A stretch of 64,000 nucleotides of DNA. Origin: Bog-105 sp965277435. GTDB lineage: Bacteria; Acidobacteriota; Terriglobia; Bryobacterales; Bryobacteraceae. Location: contig OZ255821.1 of NCBI GenBank assembly GCA_965277435.1, forward strand, positions 4,092,001 through 4,156,000, written 5' to 3'. Positions 52,382 to 61,291 of the stretch are shown in pieces (the first letter of the stretch is position 1; each line of letters begins with the position of its first letter). The notes beneath the pieces are model-generated. The model was not told the origin of the DNA and ran no database searches. It saw only the letters and a list, made by a program, of their open reading frames with translations. The translations under genes were made by a program, and so were the position numbers.

Positions 52382-53806
52382 CTAAGAAACATTGGCGGGT
52401 AAGGGGAGGAGGACGGCGAAGCTGGTTGCGCCGGGCTGCGATTCGACAGCGATTTCGCCGCCGTGATCGCGGACGATGCGGCGCACGATATCGAGCCCGA
52501 GACCGGTGCCTTCGCCGGAGGGTTTGGTGGTGAAAAAGGGTTCGAACATGTGTTCCTTCACGTCCGGCGAAATCCCGGGACCGTTGTCGTTGACTTCGAC
52601 GCGCAGATGGTGGTCGTCGCGCAGGGTGCGAATGGTGAGTTTGCCTGACCCCTGCATAGCGTCGATGGCGTTCACGATGAGATTGGTCCAGACCTGATTC
52701 AGTTCGCCACCGCGCGCAGAGATATGGGGCAGGGAACGATCGTAATCGCGGACAATGTCGATTCCGTGTTTTAGTTTGTAGCGCAGAAGGAGCAGAGTAT
52801 TTTCGAGGCCTTGATGGATGTCGATGTCCTGCTGCTGCGGCATTTGATCCATGTAGGAATACTCTTTGACGGCGCGGACTAGTTCGGAGATGCGTCCGGT
52901 GGCGCTTTCAATTTCATCTGCCAAGCGGGAGATGGTAAAGGCGGCGGTGAGGCGAATGAGAACGTCGTTGAGGAATTGGGGAGGGACGTGGCGGGCGACA
53001 TCTTCCAGGATGTCGCGAGTGCAGCCGACGTCGACTAAGGGGGGAGCGAGATCCCAGACAGCCTGGACGCGATGTTCTTCGAGCCAAGCGGAGAGGTCTT
53101 CTTCGCGATCGCTGCGATCGAGGGTATCGAGCGGAGTTTGGGGACCGGTCTGCCCGGCCCATTCGGCCTCGAATTGGGAAAGAAAGACGCGGCTCTCTAG
53201 CGGAAGGCCATCGCGTTCGAGCTTAAGCGAGGCGGCACGCACGGAGGCGAGGGAACGGCGTAGATTGTCGGCGGCGCGGCGGGCGGCGGAGGCCGGATTA
53301 TTGAGTTCGTGGGCGAGACCGGCGGACAATTTGCCGAGCGAGATGAGTTTGGCGCGCTGCTGCTCGGACGCGACGGTTTCGCGAATGCGGTCGGCGAGAA
53401 CGCCGACAAGACGTCCCTGAAGTTGCGGCAAGTACTCGAGCATGGCGGGGAAGTGCTGCTTGTGCATGGCAGCGACCCGGCTCGGCATGGTCGCGCGCAC
53501 GTCGACAGAATAGGTCGACATGCGCGAAAAGGGGAGAAGCCCGGTGACCTGGCCCATACGGGAGGTGAAGACGCGGCCATCGGGCAATTCACCGCGGAGT
53601 TCGCCGGCGAGGAGGACGAACATATGGTCGGCCGGGTCGCCTGCGCGAAGGGCCGCTTCGCCGGCCTCAAGATCGACAACGGTCATGTGAGCGGCCAAAA
53701 AGTTCAGTCCATCGGGGGGCAGGTCAGCGAAGATTTCGACGGTAAGCAGTTCGTCGATGGAGGGGGCAGGGGCGTGCTCAAGCCGGACAAGTGCGCTTTC
53801 AGCCAT
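52382..53806 (-). CDS. Sensor histidine kinase with N-terminal cyclic-nucleotide-binding-like domain
   Basis: 474 residues. Residues 15-135 form a cNMP-binding-like domain (FADLPPDGLNFLAAHMTVVDLEAGEAALRAGDPADHMFVLLAGELRG abbreviated by motif: GEAALRAGDPAD, FVLLAGEL). No TM helices are present, so the kinase is cytoplasmic. The phosphoacceptor is His166 in LSAGLAHELNNPA; the ATPase domain has QVWTNLIVNAIDAM, DNGPGISPD and GEGTGLGLDIV. The start is four bases after the stop of the receiver/flavoprotein gene, so the two are coupled and the kinase probably phosphorylates that protein. Confidence 0.92.
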   Translation of the reverse strand: MAESALVRLEHAPAPSIDELLTVEIFADLPPDGLNFLAAHMTVVDLEAGEAALRAGDPADHMFVLLAGELRGELPDGRVFTSRMGQVTGLLPFSRMSTYSVDVRATMPSRVAAMHKQHFPAMLEYLPQLQGRLVGVLADRIRETVASEQQRAKLISLGKLSAGLAHELNNPASAARRAADNLRRSLASVRAASLKLERDGLPLESRVFLSQFEAEWAGQTGPQTPLDTLDRSDREEDLSAWLEEHRVQAVWDLAPPLVDVGCTRDILEDVARHVPPQFLNDVLIRLTAAFTISRLADEIESATGRISELVRAVKEYSYMDQMPQQQDIDIHQGLENTLLLLRYKLKHGIDIVRDYDRSLPHISARGGELNQVWTNLIVNAIDAMQGSGKLTIRTLRDDHHLRVEVNDNGPGISPDVKEHMFEPFFTTKPSGEGTGLGLDIVRRIVRDHGGEIAVESQPGATSFAVLLPLPANVS

Positions 53807-53810
53807 GGAC

Positions 53811-55478
53811 TTAGATTTTGCTCAGATACTGATGGACGAACTGGATGGCGATAGAGCCTTCGCCGACGCCTGAGGCAACGCGTTTGATGGAGCCGTGGCG
53901 GACATCGCCGACGGCAAAGACGCCCGGGACATTGGTTTCGAGGAGGCCTGGTTCACGATCGAGGGTCCAGGTTTTGGGCATTTTTCCATCGCGGAGAAGA
54001 TCGCGACCCGTGAGGACAAAGCCGCGCTCGTCTCGCTCGACTGCGCCATCTAGCCAGGCGGTGCGAGGCTCAGCGCCGATGAAGATGAAGAGCGAACTAG
54101 CGGGAACTTGGCGGGTTTCGCCGCTGGCATCGCAGTGGATGGAAATGGACTCCAAATGATCTTCGCCGTGAACTTCGACGACGCGGCTGTTGAATTCGAG
54201 ATGAATGTTTTCGGTCTGCTCGATTTGCGTGATGAGGTATTGCGACATGGTGGCAGCGAGAGATGCGCCGCGGACGATCATGATGACGCGGCGGGCGGTT
54301 TTGGCAAAGAACATGGCGGCTTGGCCGGCGGAATTGGCGCCACCAATGAGATAGACGTCTTCGCCCGCGCACGACATGGCTTCGGTGGGGGCAGCGCCAT
54401 AGTAGACGCCCGCGCCCTGCAGCTTTTCTTCGCCGGGAATAGCGAGTTTGCGCCACTGCACACCCATTGCGAGGATCAGCGCGTGACAGGAGAGTTCGGT
54501 GCCATCGCTGAGACGGACGTAGCGGTAGGGACCCTCGATGCGGAGGGACTCGGCCTCTTGGGGAGAAACGATTTCGACGCCGAACCGTTTGGCTTGGTCG
54601 ACGGCGCGTCGGGCGAAGATGGAACCGGAGAGACCGGAAGGAAAGCCGAGGTAATTTTCGATGCGCGAGCTTAGGCCCGCCTGACCACCGGGTGCTTCGC
54701 GTTCGATCATGACCGTTTTGAGACCTTCGGATGCGCCATAGACGGAGGCGGCGAGCCCGGCGGGACCACCGCCGATTATCATGACGTCGTAGAAATCGAG
54801 ACCAGCGCGGGTGCGCAAACCGAGGCGGGAAGCAACTTCATTCAGAGCGGGTTGTTCGAGTGGGTCACCATCGGGGAAGACAACGGCGGGCAGGCGCAGG
54901 GCGTGACCTTCGAAGGTGTCGAGCAGGTGGCGGACTTCGGGGATGCGGTCGGCGGCGTCGGCATCGAGCCATTGGTAGGGGACCTGATTACGCGCGAGGA
55001 AGTCGCGCATTTCGTAAGATTTGGCGGACCAGCGAGTGCCGAGAACACGGACGCCTTCGAAGGGTGGCCGGTAGCTGGCGAACCAGTCTTCGAGCAAATC
55101 ATCGAGAACCGGGTAGAGGTTTTCTTCGGGCGGGTGCCAGGGTTTGAGTAGATAGTGATTCAACTGGACTTCGTTGATGGCTTTGATGGCGGCTTCGGTA
55201 TCGGCATAGGCGGTGAGGAGGACGCGCTTGGCGTCGGGGAAGAGCTTCATGGCCTCGGTGAGGGTCTGAATGCCGTTCATTTCGGGCATGCGGTGATCGA
55301 CTAGCAGGAGGGCAACGGACTCGTCGCGCTGGAGGATTCGGTGAAGAACTTCCAGGGCGCCTTTGCCGGACTCGGCCTTAAGGATGCGGTATTTTTCGCG
55401 GTAACGCTGGCGGAGGTCGCGTTCGATGGATTGGAGAACGTCGCGGTCGTCGTCGATGGTGAGGATGGCGGGTCGCAT
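53811..55478 (-). CDS. Receiver domain fused to a thioredoxin-reductase-like flavoprotein
   Basis: 555 residues in three parts. Residues 1-125 are a receiver (LLLVDHRMPEMNG, Asp61; LLKPW). Residues of about 140-215 resemble a glutaredoxin-like fold (VRVLGTRWSAKSYEMRDFLARNQVPYQWLD) without cysteines. Residues 225-555 are a thioredoxin-reductase-like FAD/NAD(P)H flavoprotein (IIGGGPAGLAASVYG; LIGGANSAGQAAMFF; PGVFAVGDVRHGSIKRVASGVGEGS). The CxxC of true thioredoxin reductase is missing: the place normally reading CATCDG has YGAAPTEAMSC. So it cannot reduce thioredoxin by the usual route. It is probably a redox-responsive output of the coupled histidine kinase. Confidence 0.92.
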   Translation of the reverse strand: MRPAILTIDDDRDVLQSIERDLRQRYREKYRILKAESGKGALEVLHRILQRDESVALLLVDHRMPEMNGIQTLTEAMKLFPDAKRVLLTAYADTEAAIKAINEVQLNHYLLKPWHPPEENLYPVLDDLLEDWFASYRPPFEGVRVLGTRWSAKSYEMRDFLARNQVPYQWLDADAADRIPEVRHLLDTFEGHALRLPAVVFPDGDPLEQPALNEVASRLGLRTRAGLDFYDVMIIGGGPAGLAASVYGASEGLKTVMIEREAPGGQAGLSSRIENYLGFPSGLSGSIFARRAVDQAKRFGVEIVSPQEAESLRIEGPYRYVRLSDGTELSCHALILAMGVQWRKLAIPGEEKLQGAGVYYGAAPTEAMSCAGEDVYLIGGANSAGQAAMFFAKTARRVIMIVRGASLAATMSQYLITQIEQTENIHLEFNSRVVEVHGEDHLESISIHCDASGETRQVPASSLFIFIGAEPRTAWLDGAVERDERGFVLTGRDLLRDGKMPKTWTLDREPGLLETNVPGVFAVGDVRHGSIKRVASGVGEGSIAIQFVHQYLSKI

Positions 55479-55571
55479 GGGAGTGGGAAGGGTCGGCGAT
55501 CGGGGTCAGCTTTTACTGTAGCGCTGGGGGGGGATATGTTGGTCTTTCTTTTAAGGCGATAGAATCCCGTC

Positions 55572-56750
55572 ATGAATGGATTGAGACGTGTAGCTGGAAG
55601 TCCAATCCTGATGGTGTTTGTTATCGGTCTCGTTTGGCCTTGCCTGGTCCGGGGTGAAACGATCACGTTGGCTTCGGGCGCTTATGCAGGCTTGGCCAGC
55701 AATCAGAACGACTGTTCAGTTGTGGGACGTGTCAGGTCGATCCAAATTTATAACAGCGACGTCGATGCGAATGGGCGGCAGAGTGTCCGCAAACTATCGG
55801 CGCGTTGCATTTTCGATGCGAAAGGCCGGAGTTCGGAGTTTTGGCAGTATGCGGACGAGGGTGAGTATGGCCAGCGCATCCAGCGATTCGTGTGGATTTA
55901 CGATGCGCAGGGTCACGAAATTGAGACCGACATATTCGATATGAAGAACGATCCGAAGCGGCCAAATCGTTCTTTGGTTAAGTTCGATACGAAGGGGCGT
56001 GCTGTTGAGACAAGGTCCTTTGACTCCGATGGAGAATTGAACGGCCGCACGGTTTTCGAATTCGACACTCACGGCGACGCCATCAAAGAAACGTCGTATG
56101 GCTCCAACGGACAGGGGGAAAGCATAACGATGAGGCAGTACGACGCCAGCCATCACGTCCTTTCCGAGGAGAGCAGTGATAAGAGCAACGGACGTGCTTG
56201 GAAGACTTCGTATCGTTATAACGAGCAGGGGAAGGTGATTGAAGAGATCGCTCACTCGCCGGAAGGCAAAGTGCGTTACGTTTCTACCTACGATAAGCAG
56301 GGGCGCTTGAGTTCGACGGAAACGATCACTGAGAAGGCACCATCGGCCCCGCTGGGAAATCTGTACGGGCTCTGCGACGATTGCGGAGTGTTTCCGGGCA
56401 AAAGTATTTTTCGATACGACGAGAAAGGGCTCATCGTCGAAGAGCAGATGATACAACCCTCGGATCACTTAGTTCGACTCGGCAGATACAAGTATGACAA
56501 GCATGGACACCATACCAAGGAATGGGTTTACCAATCCAATTCGTCGGACCTGCACCCACAGAAGAGTGAGGTGCGGGTAGACGGGAGAGATGTTTCTTTC
56601 GGCTGGACCAATGGCTTACCGGTGACGGCGTACAGTTATGATTCGCGGGGCAACTGGATCAAGGCTGTGGTGAAGAGAGGGTCTTCGGATGATTCAAACT
56701 CGGAACCGCGCAGAAGCGCTACTACGTACCGGGTCATTGATTATCGATGA
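55572..56750 (+). CDS. Secreted YD-repeat-like protein
   Basis: 392 residues with a signal peptide (SPILMVFVIGLVWPCLVRGE). The body contains many short repeats of the YD/RHS kind (WIYDAQGHEIET, VKFDTKGRAVETRSFDSDGELNGRTVFEFDTHGDAIKE by motif, YRYNEQGKVIEEI, STYDKQGRLSSTE, FRYDEKGLIVEEQ, YSYDSRGNWIKA). It lacks the RHS core and a toxin C-terminus, so it is not a full RHS polymorphic toxin. Likely a beta-rich extracellular or periplasmic protein. It converges on the hybrid kinase gene with only two bases between stops. Confidence 0.75.
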   Translation: MNGLRRVAGSPILMVFVIGLVWPCLVRGETITLASGAYAGLASNQNDCSVVGRVRSIQIYNSDVDANGRQSVRKLSARCIFDAKGRSSEFWQYADEGEYGQRIQRFVWIYDAQGHEIETDIFDMKNDPKRPNRSLVKFDTKGRAVETRSFDSDGELNGRTVFEFDTHGDAIKETSYGSNGQGESITMRQYDASHHVLSEESSDKSNGRAWKTSYRYNEQGKVIEEIAHSPEGKVRYVSTYDKQGRLSSTETITEKAPSAPLGNLYGLCDDCGVFPGKSIFRYDEKGLIVEEQMIQPSDHLVRLGRYKYDKHGHHTKEWVYQSNSSDLHPQKSEVRVDGRDVSFGWTNGLPVTAYSYDSRGNWIKAVVKRGSSDDSNSEPRRSATTYRVIDYR

Positions 56751-56752
56751 GC

Positions 56753-59700
56753 CTACAGAGAGGCTACAGGCGAAGCCGTAGGAAGGACACATAATCGCGC
56801 GATTTCTTCGGTAAGTTCGGCGATGCGAATCGGTTTGCTGGCATAGCCGTCCATGCCGGCGGCTAAACAACGTTCCCGGTCACCGGACATGGCGTGCGCG
56901 GTGAGGGCAATGATGGGGATGTGGCGGCCGCTTGATTTTTCTCGCGCCCGGATTGCGATGCAAGCGTCGATGCCGTCCATCTGGGGCATTTGCACGTCCA
57001 TCAGGACAAGATCGAAGTCTTCTGTTTCCAAAGCAGCAAGAACTTCATGACCCGTGGCAGCGATTTGGACTTGATGCCCCTGTTTTTCGAGCAGCCGCAC
57101 AGCGACTTTCTGATTCACCAGGTTGTCTTCGGCGAGCAATATGCGAAGGCTAAATGGATTAGGTAGCGGTTGTTTAACGGGAGCAGTTTTTGGGAGGGTC
57201 TGCCTTTGAATCGTTTCGCCGCCCAGGGCGCGTGCAATCGCATCGACGAGTTGCATCCGTTCAAAAGGTTTCGTGAGGTAAGCAGAAACGCCGAGCTCGC
57301 GACATCGTGCGGCGTCGCCGCTTTGGCCTGTCGAAGTGAGCATTAGGATGGCGGGATTGGAGAATTCCTGGCGTCGTTTGATCTCGGCGGCGAGTTCGAA
57401 GCCGTCCATCCCAGGCATATGACAATCGAGCAGGATCAATCTAAAGGGCGTATTGGTGCGAGCGGATTTTTCCAGTTCGTCTAATGCCAGACTTGCGCCG
57501 GCAGCTAAGACCGGGCGCATGCCGACTGCTTCCACCATCTCGGATACTATTTTGAGGTTCACCGGGTTGTCATCGACGATGAGCACCGGGATACCGGCCA
57601 GTTCGATCAACTTGGCCGGCTTGTTCGCGAGAGTCGAGGTAAGAATTGGCGCTTGAACAGTGAAGTGGAAGCAGCTGCCGTGGCCCACTTGACTCTCAAC
57701 CCAGATCTTGCCGCCCATCATCTCGACAAGGCGCGCGGAAATAGTCAATCCGAGTCCGGTACCGCCGAAGTTCCGGGTGGTGGAAGTATCGGCTTGTGAA
57801 AACGAGTCGAAGATCGCTTTTTGACGTTCCGGAGGGATGCCGATGCCGGTATCCCGCACGGAAAAATGCAAGCAGGCGCAATCGTCGGTCTTCGAATCGA
57901 GTTCCACGCGGAGTTCAATGTGACCTTGAGCAGTGAATTTAACCGCATTGCCGATAAGGTTGATGATGACCTGGCTCAGTCGATGAGAATCGACTAAAAA
58001 CTCTTCGGGTATTTCTGGCCTGATGTTGCAGATTAATTCGAGATCTCTTGCTTCGGCGCGGAAGGCAAGGGGTTTCATCAGTTTGGCCATGCTTTCGCGA
58101 AGAGAGAAGGGCACAGGATCGAGCTCGAGCTTGCCAGCCTCGATTTTCGAGAAATCGAGGATATCGTTCACCACTACCAGCAGAGCGTCGGCGGAGCTTT
58201 TGGCGGTTTCGAGGAGTTCGCGCTGTTCCATAGTGAGGTCGGTATCGAGCGCCAGCTCGGTCATGCCCAGGACGCCGTTCATGGGAGTGCGGATCTCGTG
58301 ACTCATGTTGGCGACAAATTCGCTTTTGGCCCGACTGGCATCTTCGGCGGCTTCTTTCAACGCTTTGATTCGCCGGATGAGGATAGCCACCCAACAGAGC
58401 ACCGCAAGTGTCACCGCCAAAGCCGCGGCTAGCACGTAAAGTGTGTGTGCAGCCGTCCACCAGGAGGGCTTACGAGTGACGACAACATCTTTGGCGGAAC
58501 GTAACAAGATGCGAAAAGTTTTAGGTTTTGCGAAGTTTTGCCGGGCGATGATGTTGTCGGGATCGGCTTGCAGAGAGCAAATCCCTGTTATGCGCAACAT
58601 ACTGGCCGCGCGCAAAGGCGGCAGTTCGCGGGAACTCGGCAGCGTGGCCGCAAAAACGTGGTGACCGGAGGACAGCACAATCGTTGGATTAGCGGCCGTT
58701 TTATCCTGTCCGATCAGCTGCCCTTCCAGTACCATCAACCGGGCGTCGTGATCATCGTGAAGCGCTTGGTGCGCAGTGGAAATTAAGGCAGGGGTCGAGG
58801 AGCGGCGTCCCGAGGCCTGAAACGTAGCATGGGCCAAGGTCGGCGAAAACTCGCCGACCATTGGAAAACCGATCACGTCGGCAACATCTCCCAAGGCCAA
58901 ACTTGTGGTTTGAGCAGTTTGAGCGCATAGCCCATGTTCCCCATCCTGCAGGCAGATCAACCTGCCGGGCCAAAGCAACGTCACCGTTCCGCGAATGTGC
59001 GCCCGATGGCTAAGCGCGATGGAGGGAGTAAAGCGCAGCAGATTGCCGATCGAGATGGTCGGTGACGAAAACGGCCTGAGCGGTGCCGGCTCTTCCACTC
59101 GCAATGTGCTGAGGTTTGGAAAAAGCAGGTGAGCTCCAGTGATCTGGCCGTGATGATTGAACAGCGGCGCCGCATTTCCACGAAGCCTGATTTTGGCGTC
59201 AACCAGGCTTTCGTAGTCTGCGCCTGGTTCTGCAATTGTCATGGCGTTGGTGAGACCGTCAGCCAGAGCCACTTCCAAGCCGACATTCGGTCCCGATTTC
59301 TCGACCGATCGAACAACACCTTCAACTTCGACCCATTGTCCGTCGTCTGCACCGGTGAGCAGTCGGCCCATATTCACGAAAGGCACCGTTGTGGGCAAGT
59401 GTGACTCGCCAATCAATCGCGCTACGCCGTGATCCACGATCGGAGCGAAGTCGCCGGTGGCGCTTACTCCTGTTACTTCAACAAGCTGGCCTGGTTTTAA
59501 GGGGACTTTAGTGGGAGAGGAGAGAGCGATGAAGACGCTGCCGGTGGAATCGGCGACGAAAAGGATGGCTTTCCGGGGATCTATGTGGGCGTCGTAATAG
59601 GTGACGGTGGCGTGCAAGAGAACCGGGTAAGCGCGTTTGGCTTCCGCGAGTGTTAACTGGTGAGCGGCGCGAGCGGTGGTTATGGTCGGAAGGTTGGCCG

Positions 59701-59815
59701 GGGGAGTTTGTCCCGGCAATCTTGCCTGACAAGCAATTACGAGGAGGGCCGTCGAGCTGAGGGCACAAGACGCAGCCAAGCGCTGGAGCCACGTATGTAT
59801 TACGGCTAACCTCAT
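56753..59815 (-). CDS. Hybrid sensor histidine kinase with two receiver domains
   Basis: 1020 residues. A signal-anchor and a periplasmic region (about 40-440) with repeated OB-like segments (VEVTGVSATGDFAPI, VEVEGVVRSVEKSG, ADVIGFPMVGEFSP) come first. A TM helix lies at about 450-475 (TLYVLAAALAVTLAVLCWVAIL). HisKA has ANMSHEIRTPMNGVLG (His at about 505), the ATPase has QVIINLIGNAVKFT and GTGLGLTISARL, and two receivers follow (LILLDCHMPGMDG, Asp near 797; LVLMDVQMPQMDG, Asp near 936). No Hpt or DNA-binding output is fused. It lies downstream of the GH27 gene on the same strand; a link to carbohydrate sensing is possible but unproven. Confidence 0.92.
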   Translation of the reverse strand: MRLAVIHTWLQRLAASCALSSTALLVIACQARLPGQTPPANLPTITTARAAHQLTLAEAKRAYPVLLHATVTYYDAHIDPRKAILFVADSTGSVFIALSSPTKVPLKPGQLVEVTGVSATGDFAPIVDHGVARLIGESHLPTTVPFVNMGRLLTGADDGQWVEVEGVVRSVEKSGPNVGLEVALADGLTNAMTIAEPGADYESLVDAKIRLRGNAAPLFNHHGQITGAHLLFPNLSTLRVEEPAPLRPFSSPTISIGNLLRFTPSIALSHRAHIRGTVTLLWPGRLICLQDGEHGLCAQTAQTTSLALGDVADVIGFPMVGEFSPTLAHATFQASGRRSSTPALISTAHQALHDDHDARLMVLEGQLIGQDKTAANPTIVLSSGHHVFAATLPSSRELPPLRAASMLRITGICSLQADPDNIIARQNFAKPKTFRILLRSAKDVVVTRKPSWWTAAHTLYVLAAALAVTLAVLCWVAILIRRIKALKEAAEDASRAKSEFVANMSHEIRTPMNGVLGMTELALDTDLTMEQRELLETAKSSADALLVVVNDILDFSKIEAGKLELDPVPFSLRESMAKLMKPLAFRAEARDLELICNIRPEIPEEFLVDSHRLSQVIINLIGNAVKFTAQGHIELRVELDSKTDDCACLHFSVRDTGIGIPPERQKAIFDSFSQADTSTTRNFGGTGLGLTISARLVEMMGGKIWVESQVGHGSCFHFTVQAPILTSTLANKPAKLIELAGIPVLIVDDNPVNLKIVSEMVEAVGMRPVLAAGASLALDELEKSARTNTPFRLILLDCHMPGMDGFELAAEIKRRQEFSNPAILMLTSTGQSGDAARCRELGVSAYLTKPFERMQLVDAIARALGGETIQRQTLPKTAPVKQPLPNPFSLRILLAEDNLVNQKVAVRLLEKQGHQVQIAATGHEVLAALETEDFDLVLMDVQMPQMDGIDACIAIRAREKSSGRHIPIIALTAHAMSGDRERCLAAGMDGYASKPIRIAELTEEIARLCVLPTASPVASL

Positions 59816-59864
59816 TTGCTAATTTTCTGGCTTCACCTTACTCTCTATCGGTCGAATGGCAGCG

Positions 59865-59882
59865 TCACTTTAGTCAAAGTGA
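59865..59882. promoter_or_regulatory. Short perfect hairpin upstream of the hybrid kinase
   Basis: TCACTTT and AAAGTGA form a seven-base perfect palindromic stem with an AGTC loop, 50 bases before the kinase start and 37 bases after the GH27 stop. There is no T-run, so an operator is at least as likely as a terminator. Confidence 0.35.
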
Positions 59883-59918
59883 AATATGTTGTCTCGGATT
59901 GTTCCTCAAAACCGAGCG

Positions 59919-61271
59919 CTACTGAGGAGTGATTTTGTAGAAGCCGGAGGCATGTGGCTTGAGCGAAAAGGGGCGGCCCTCGTTTACCTTTCCCATATCG
60001 GTGCTGGTCCAGAGATCACGGACAGTGCATTGGGAGGGCAAGCCGAGGTCGGTCCATCTTATAGCGACTTGTTCTTCGGAGCCATCGCCGATATTGAAGA
60101 CGGCGAGGTATTTTGCTCGAGAGCCGGGCAGTTCGGCAACCCAAGCGATCTGATTGCCGCGGGCGAAGAGTTGTTTGCTCGAACTTGCTTTCTGGTTTAC
60201 AGAAAGCACTTCGTCATTATCGAGGAGCGATAAGGTGAAGGCGTCGTTATCGGGCAGGTTGCCCCCGAACATCAACGGGGAACGTGCGATGGACCAAAGG
60301 GTAATCAACATGCGCTGCTCGTCGTGAGTGAGGAGTGACATGCGGGGATCGCCACGCTCGGCGCGGATGCCGATGTGTCCGAGAGGCAGCATGTCGGCGT
60401 CGGGCCAGTGGCCTTGGCGCACGGTCGGGTTCCACATGTTGAGGCGGGCGAACTGATTCTTCAGATCGACCCAGCGATCCCAAAAATCGCCGGAGATGCG
60501 CCACATTTGCGCGTATTTTTCTATGAAATCAGCCTTGGCAATGTCGCGGGTGCCGGGCGAGAGGCTGAGGACAATGGGCCGGCCGGTTTTCTGGATGGTG
60601 TTGCTCACGGCCGCGATCTCGGTGCTGTGATCGGAAGCGGGACGGAACCCGAACATGTCGTCGGCCTTGATGAAATCGAGGCCCCAGGAAGCATAGAGCT
60701 CAAGGATGGAGTTGTAATAATCCTGACCGCCTCTAGACGTGTCGACACCGTACATGTCAGTGTTCCAGGGGCAAAGGGATTGTTTATTGGCGACATCGGC
60801 AGCCTTCAAGTGGCTGTGATAAATGGGCAGGTTGGCATCGACGGCGCGGCGCGGAATGCCGCGCATAATGTGGATTCCCATCTTGAGGCCTTTGCTGTGT
60901 ATGTAAGCGGCGAGCGGTTTGAAGCCCTGGCCGTTGGCAGATGAGGGAAAGCGATTGACGGCGGGAATCAGGCGGCCGTACGGATCCATTGTCAGATTGG
61001 CGCCGGGACGATAGCCGTGCGATTTGGGATCAGGTTCGGACCATTGAATGTCAACGACGATATACTGCCAGCCGTGTTTCTTCAGGTGGCTAGCCATGTA
61101 ATCGGCGTTTTGTTTGACCTCGGCTTCGGTGACACCGGTGCCGAATGAGTCCCAGCTGTTCCAGCCCATGGGCGGAGTGGGCGCTAGCAGCGCAGCCGGT
61201 AGGATGGGCGTGGCCAGCAGAGTCGCAGTGAAGAGAATTACGGCCGAGCGATGCAGGATGTGGTTTGCCAT
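59919..61271 (-). CDS. GH27 alpha-galactosidase, secreted
   Basis: 450 residues. A signal peptide (MANHILHRSAVILFTATLLATPILPAALL) is followed by the GH27 barrel: PTPPMGWNSWDSFGTGVTEAEV, YIVVDIQWSEPD, LKMGIHIMRGIPR, the nucleophile region LDFIKADDMFG, and the acid/base region with SGDFWDRW and SIARSPLMFGGNLP. A beta-sandwich C-terminal domain (GDGSEEQVAIRWTDLGL, VRDLWTSTDMG) completes the family layout. It hydrolyses terminal alpha-galactosides of plant oligo- and polysaccharides in the periplasm or outside. It lies 20 bases downstream of the esterase gene on the same strand, so the two are probably one transcript. Confidence 0.92.
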   Translation of the reverse strand: MANHILHRSAVILFTATLLATPILPAALLAPTPPMGWNSWDSFGTGVTEAEVKQNADYMASHLKKHGWQYIVVDIQWSEPDPKSHGYRPGANLTMDPYGRLIPAVNRFPSSANGQGFKPLAAYIHSKGLKMGIHIMRGIPRRAVDANLPIYHSHLKAADVANKQSLCPWNTDMYGVDTSRGGQDYYNSILELYASWGLDFIKADDMFGFRPASDHSTEIAAVSNTIQKTGRPIVLSLSPGTRDIAKADFIEKYAQMWRISGDFWDRWVDLKNQFARLNMWNPTVRQGHWPDADMLPLGHIGIRAERGDPRMSLLTHDEQRMLITLWSIARSPLMFGGNLPDNDAFTLSLLDNDEVLSVNQKASSSKQLFARGNQIAWVAELPGSRAKYLAVFNIGDGSEEQVAIRWTDLGLPSQCTVRDLWTSTDMGKVNEGRPFSLKPHASGFYKITPQ

Positions 61272-61291
61272 TTGAATTGTCTAGGAATTAG

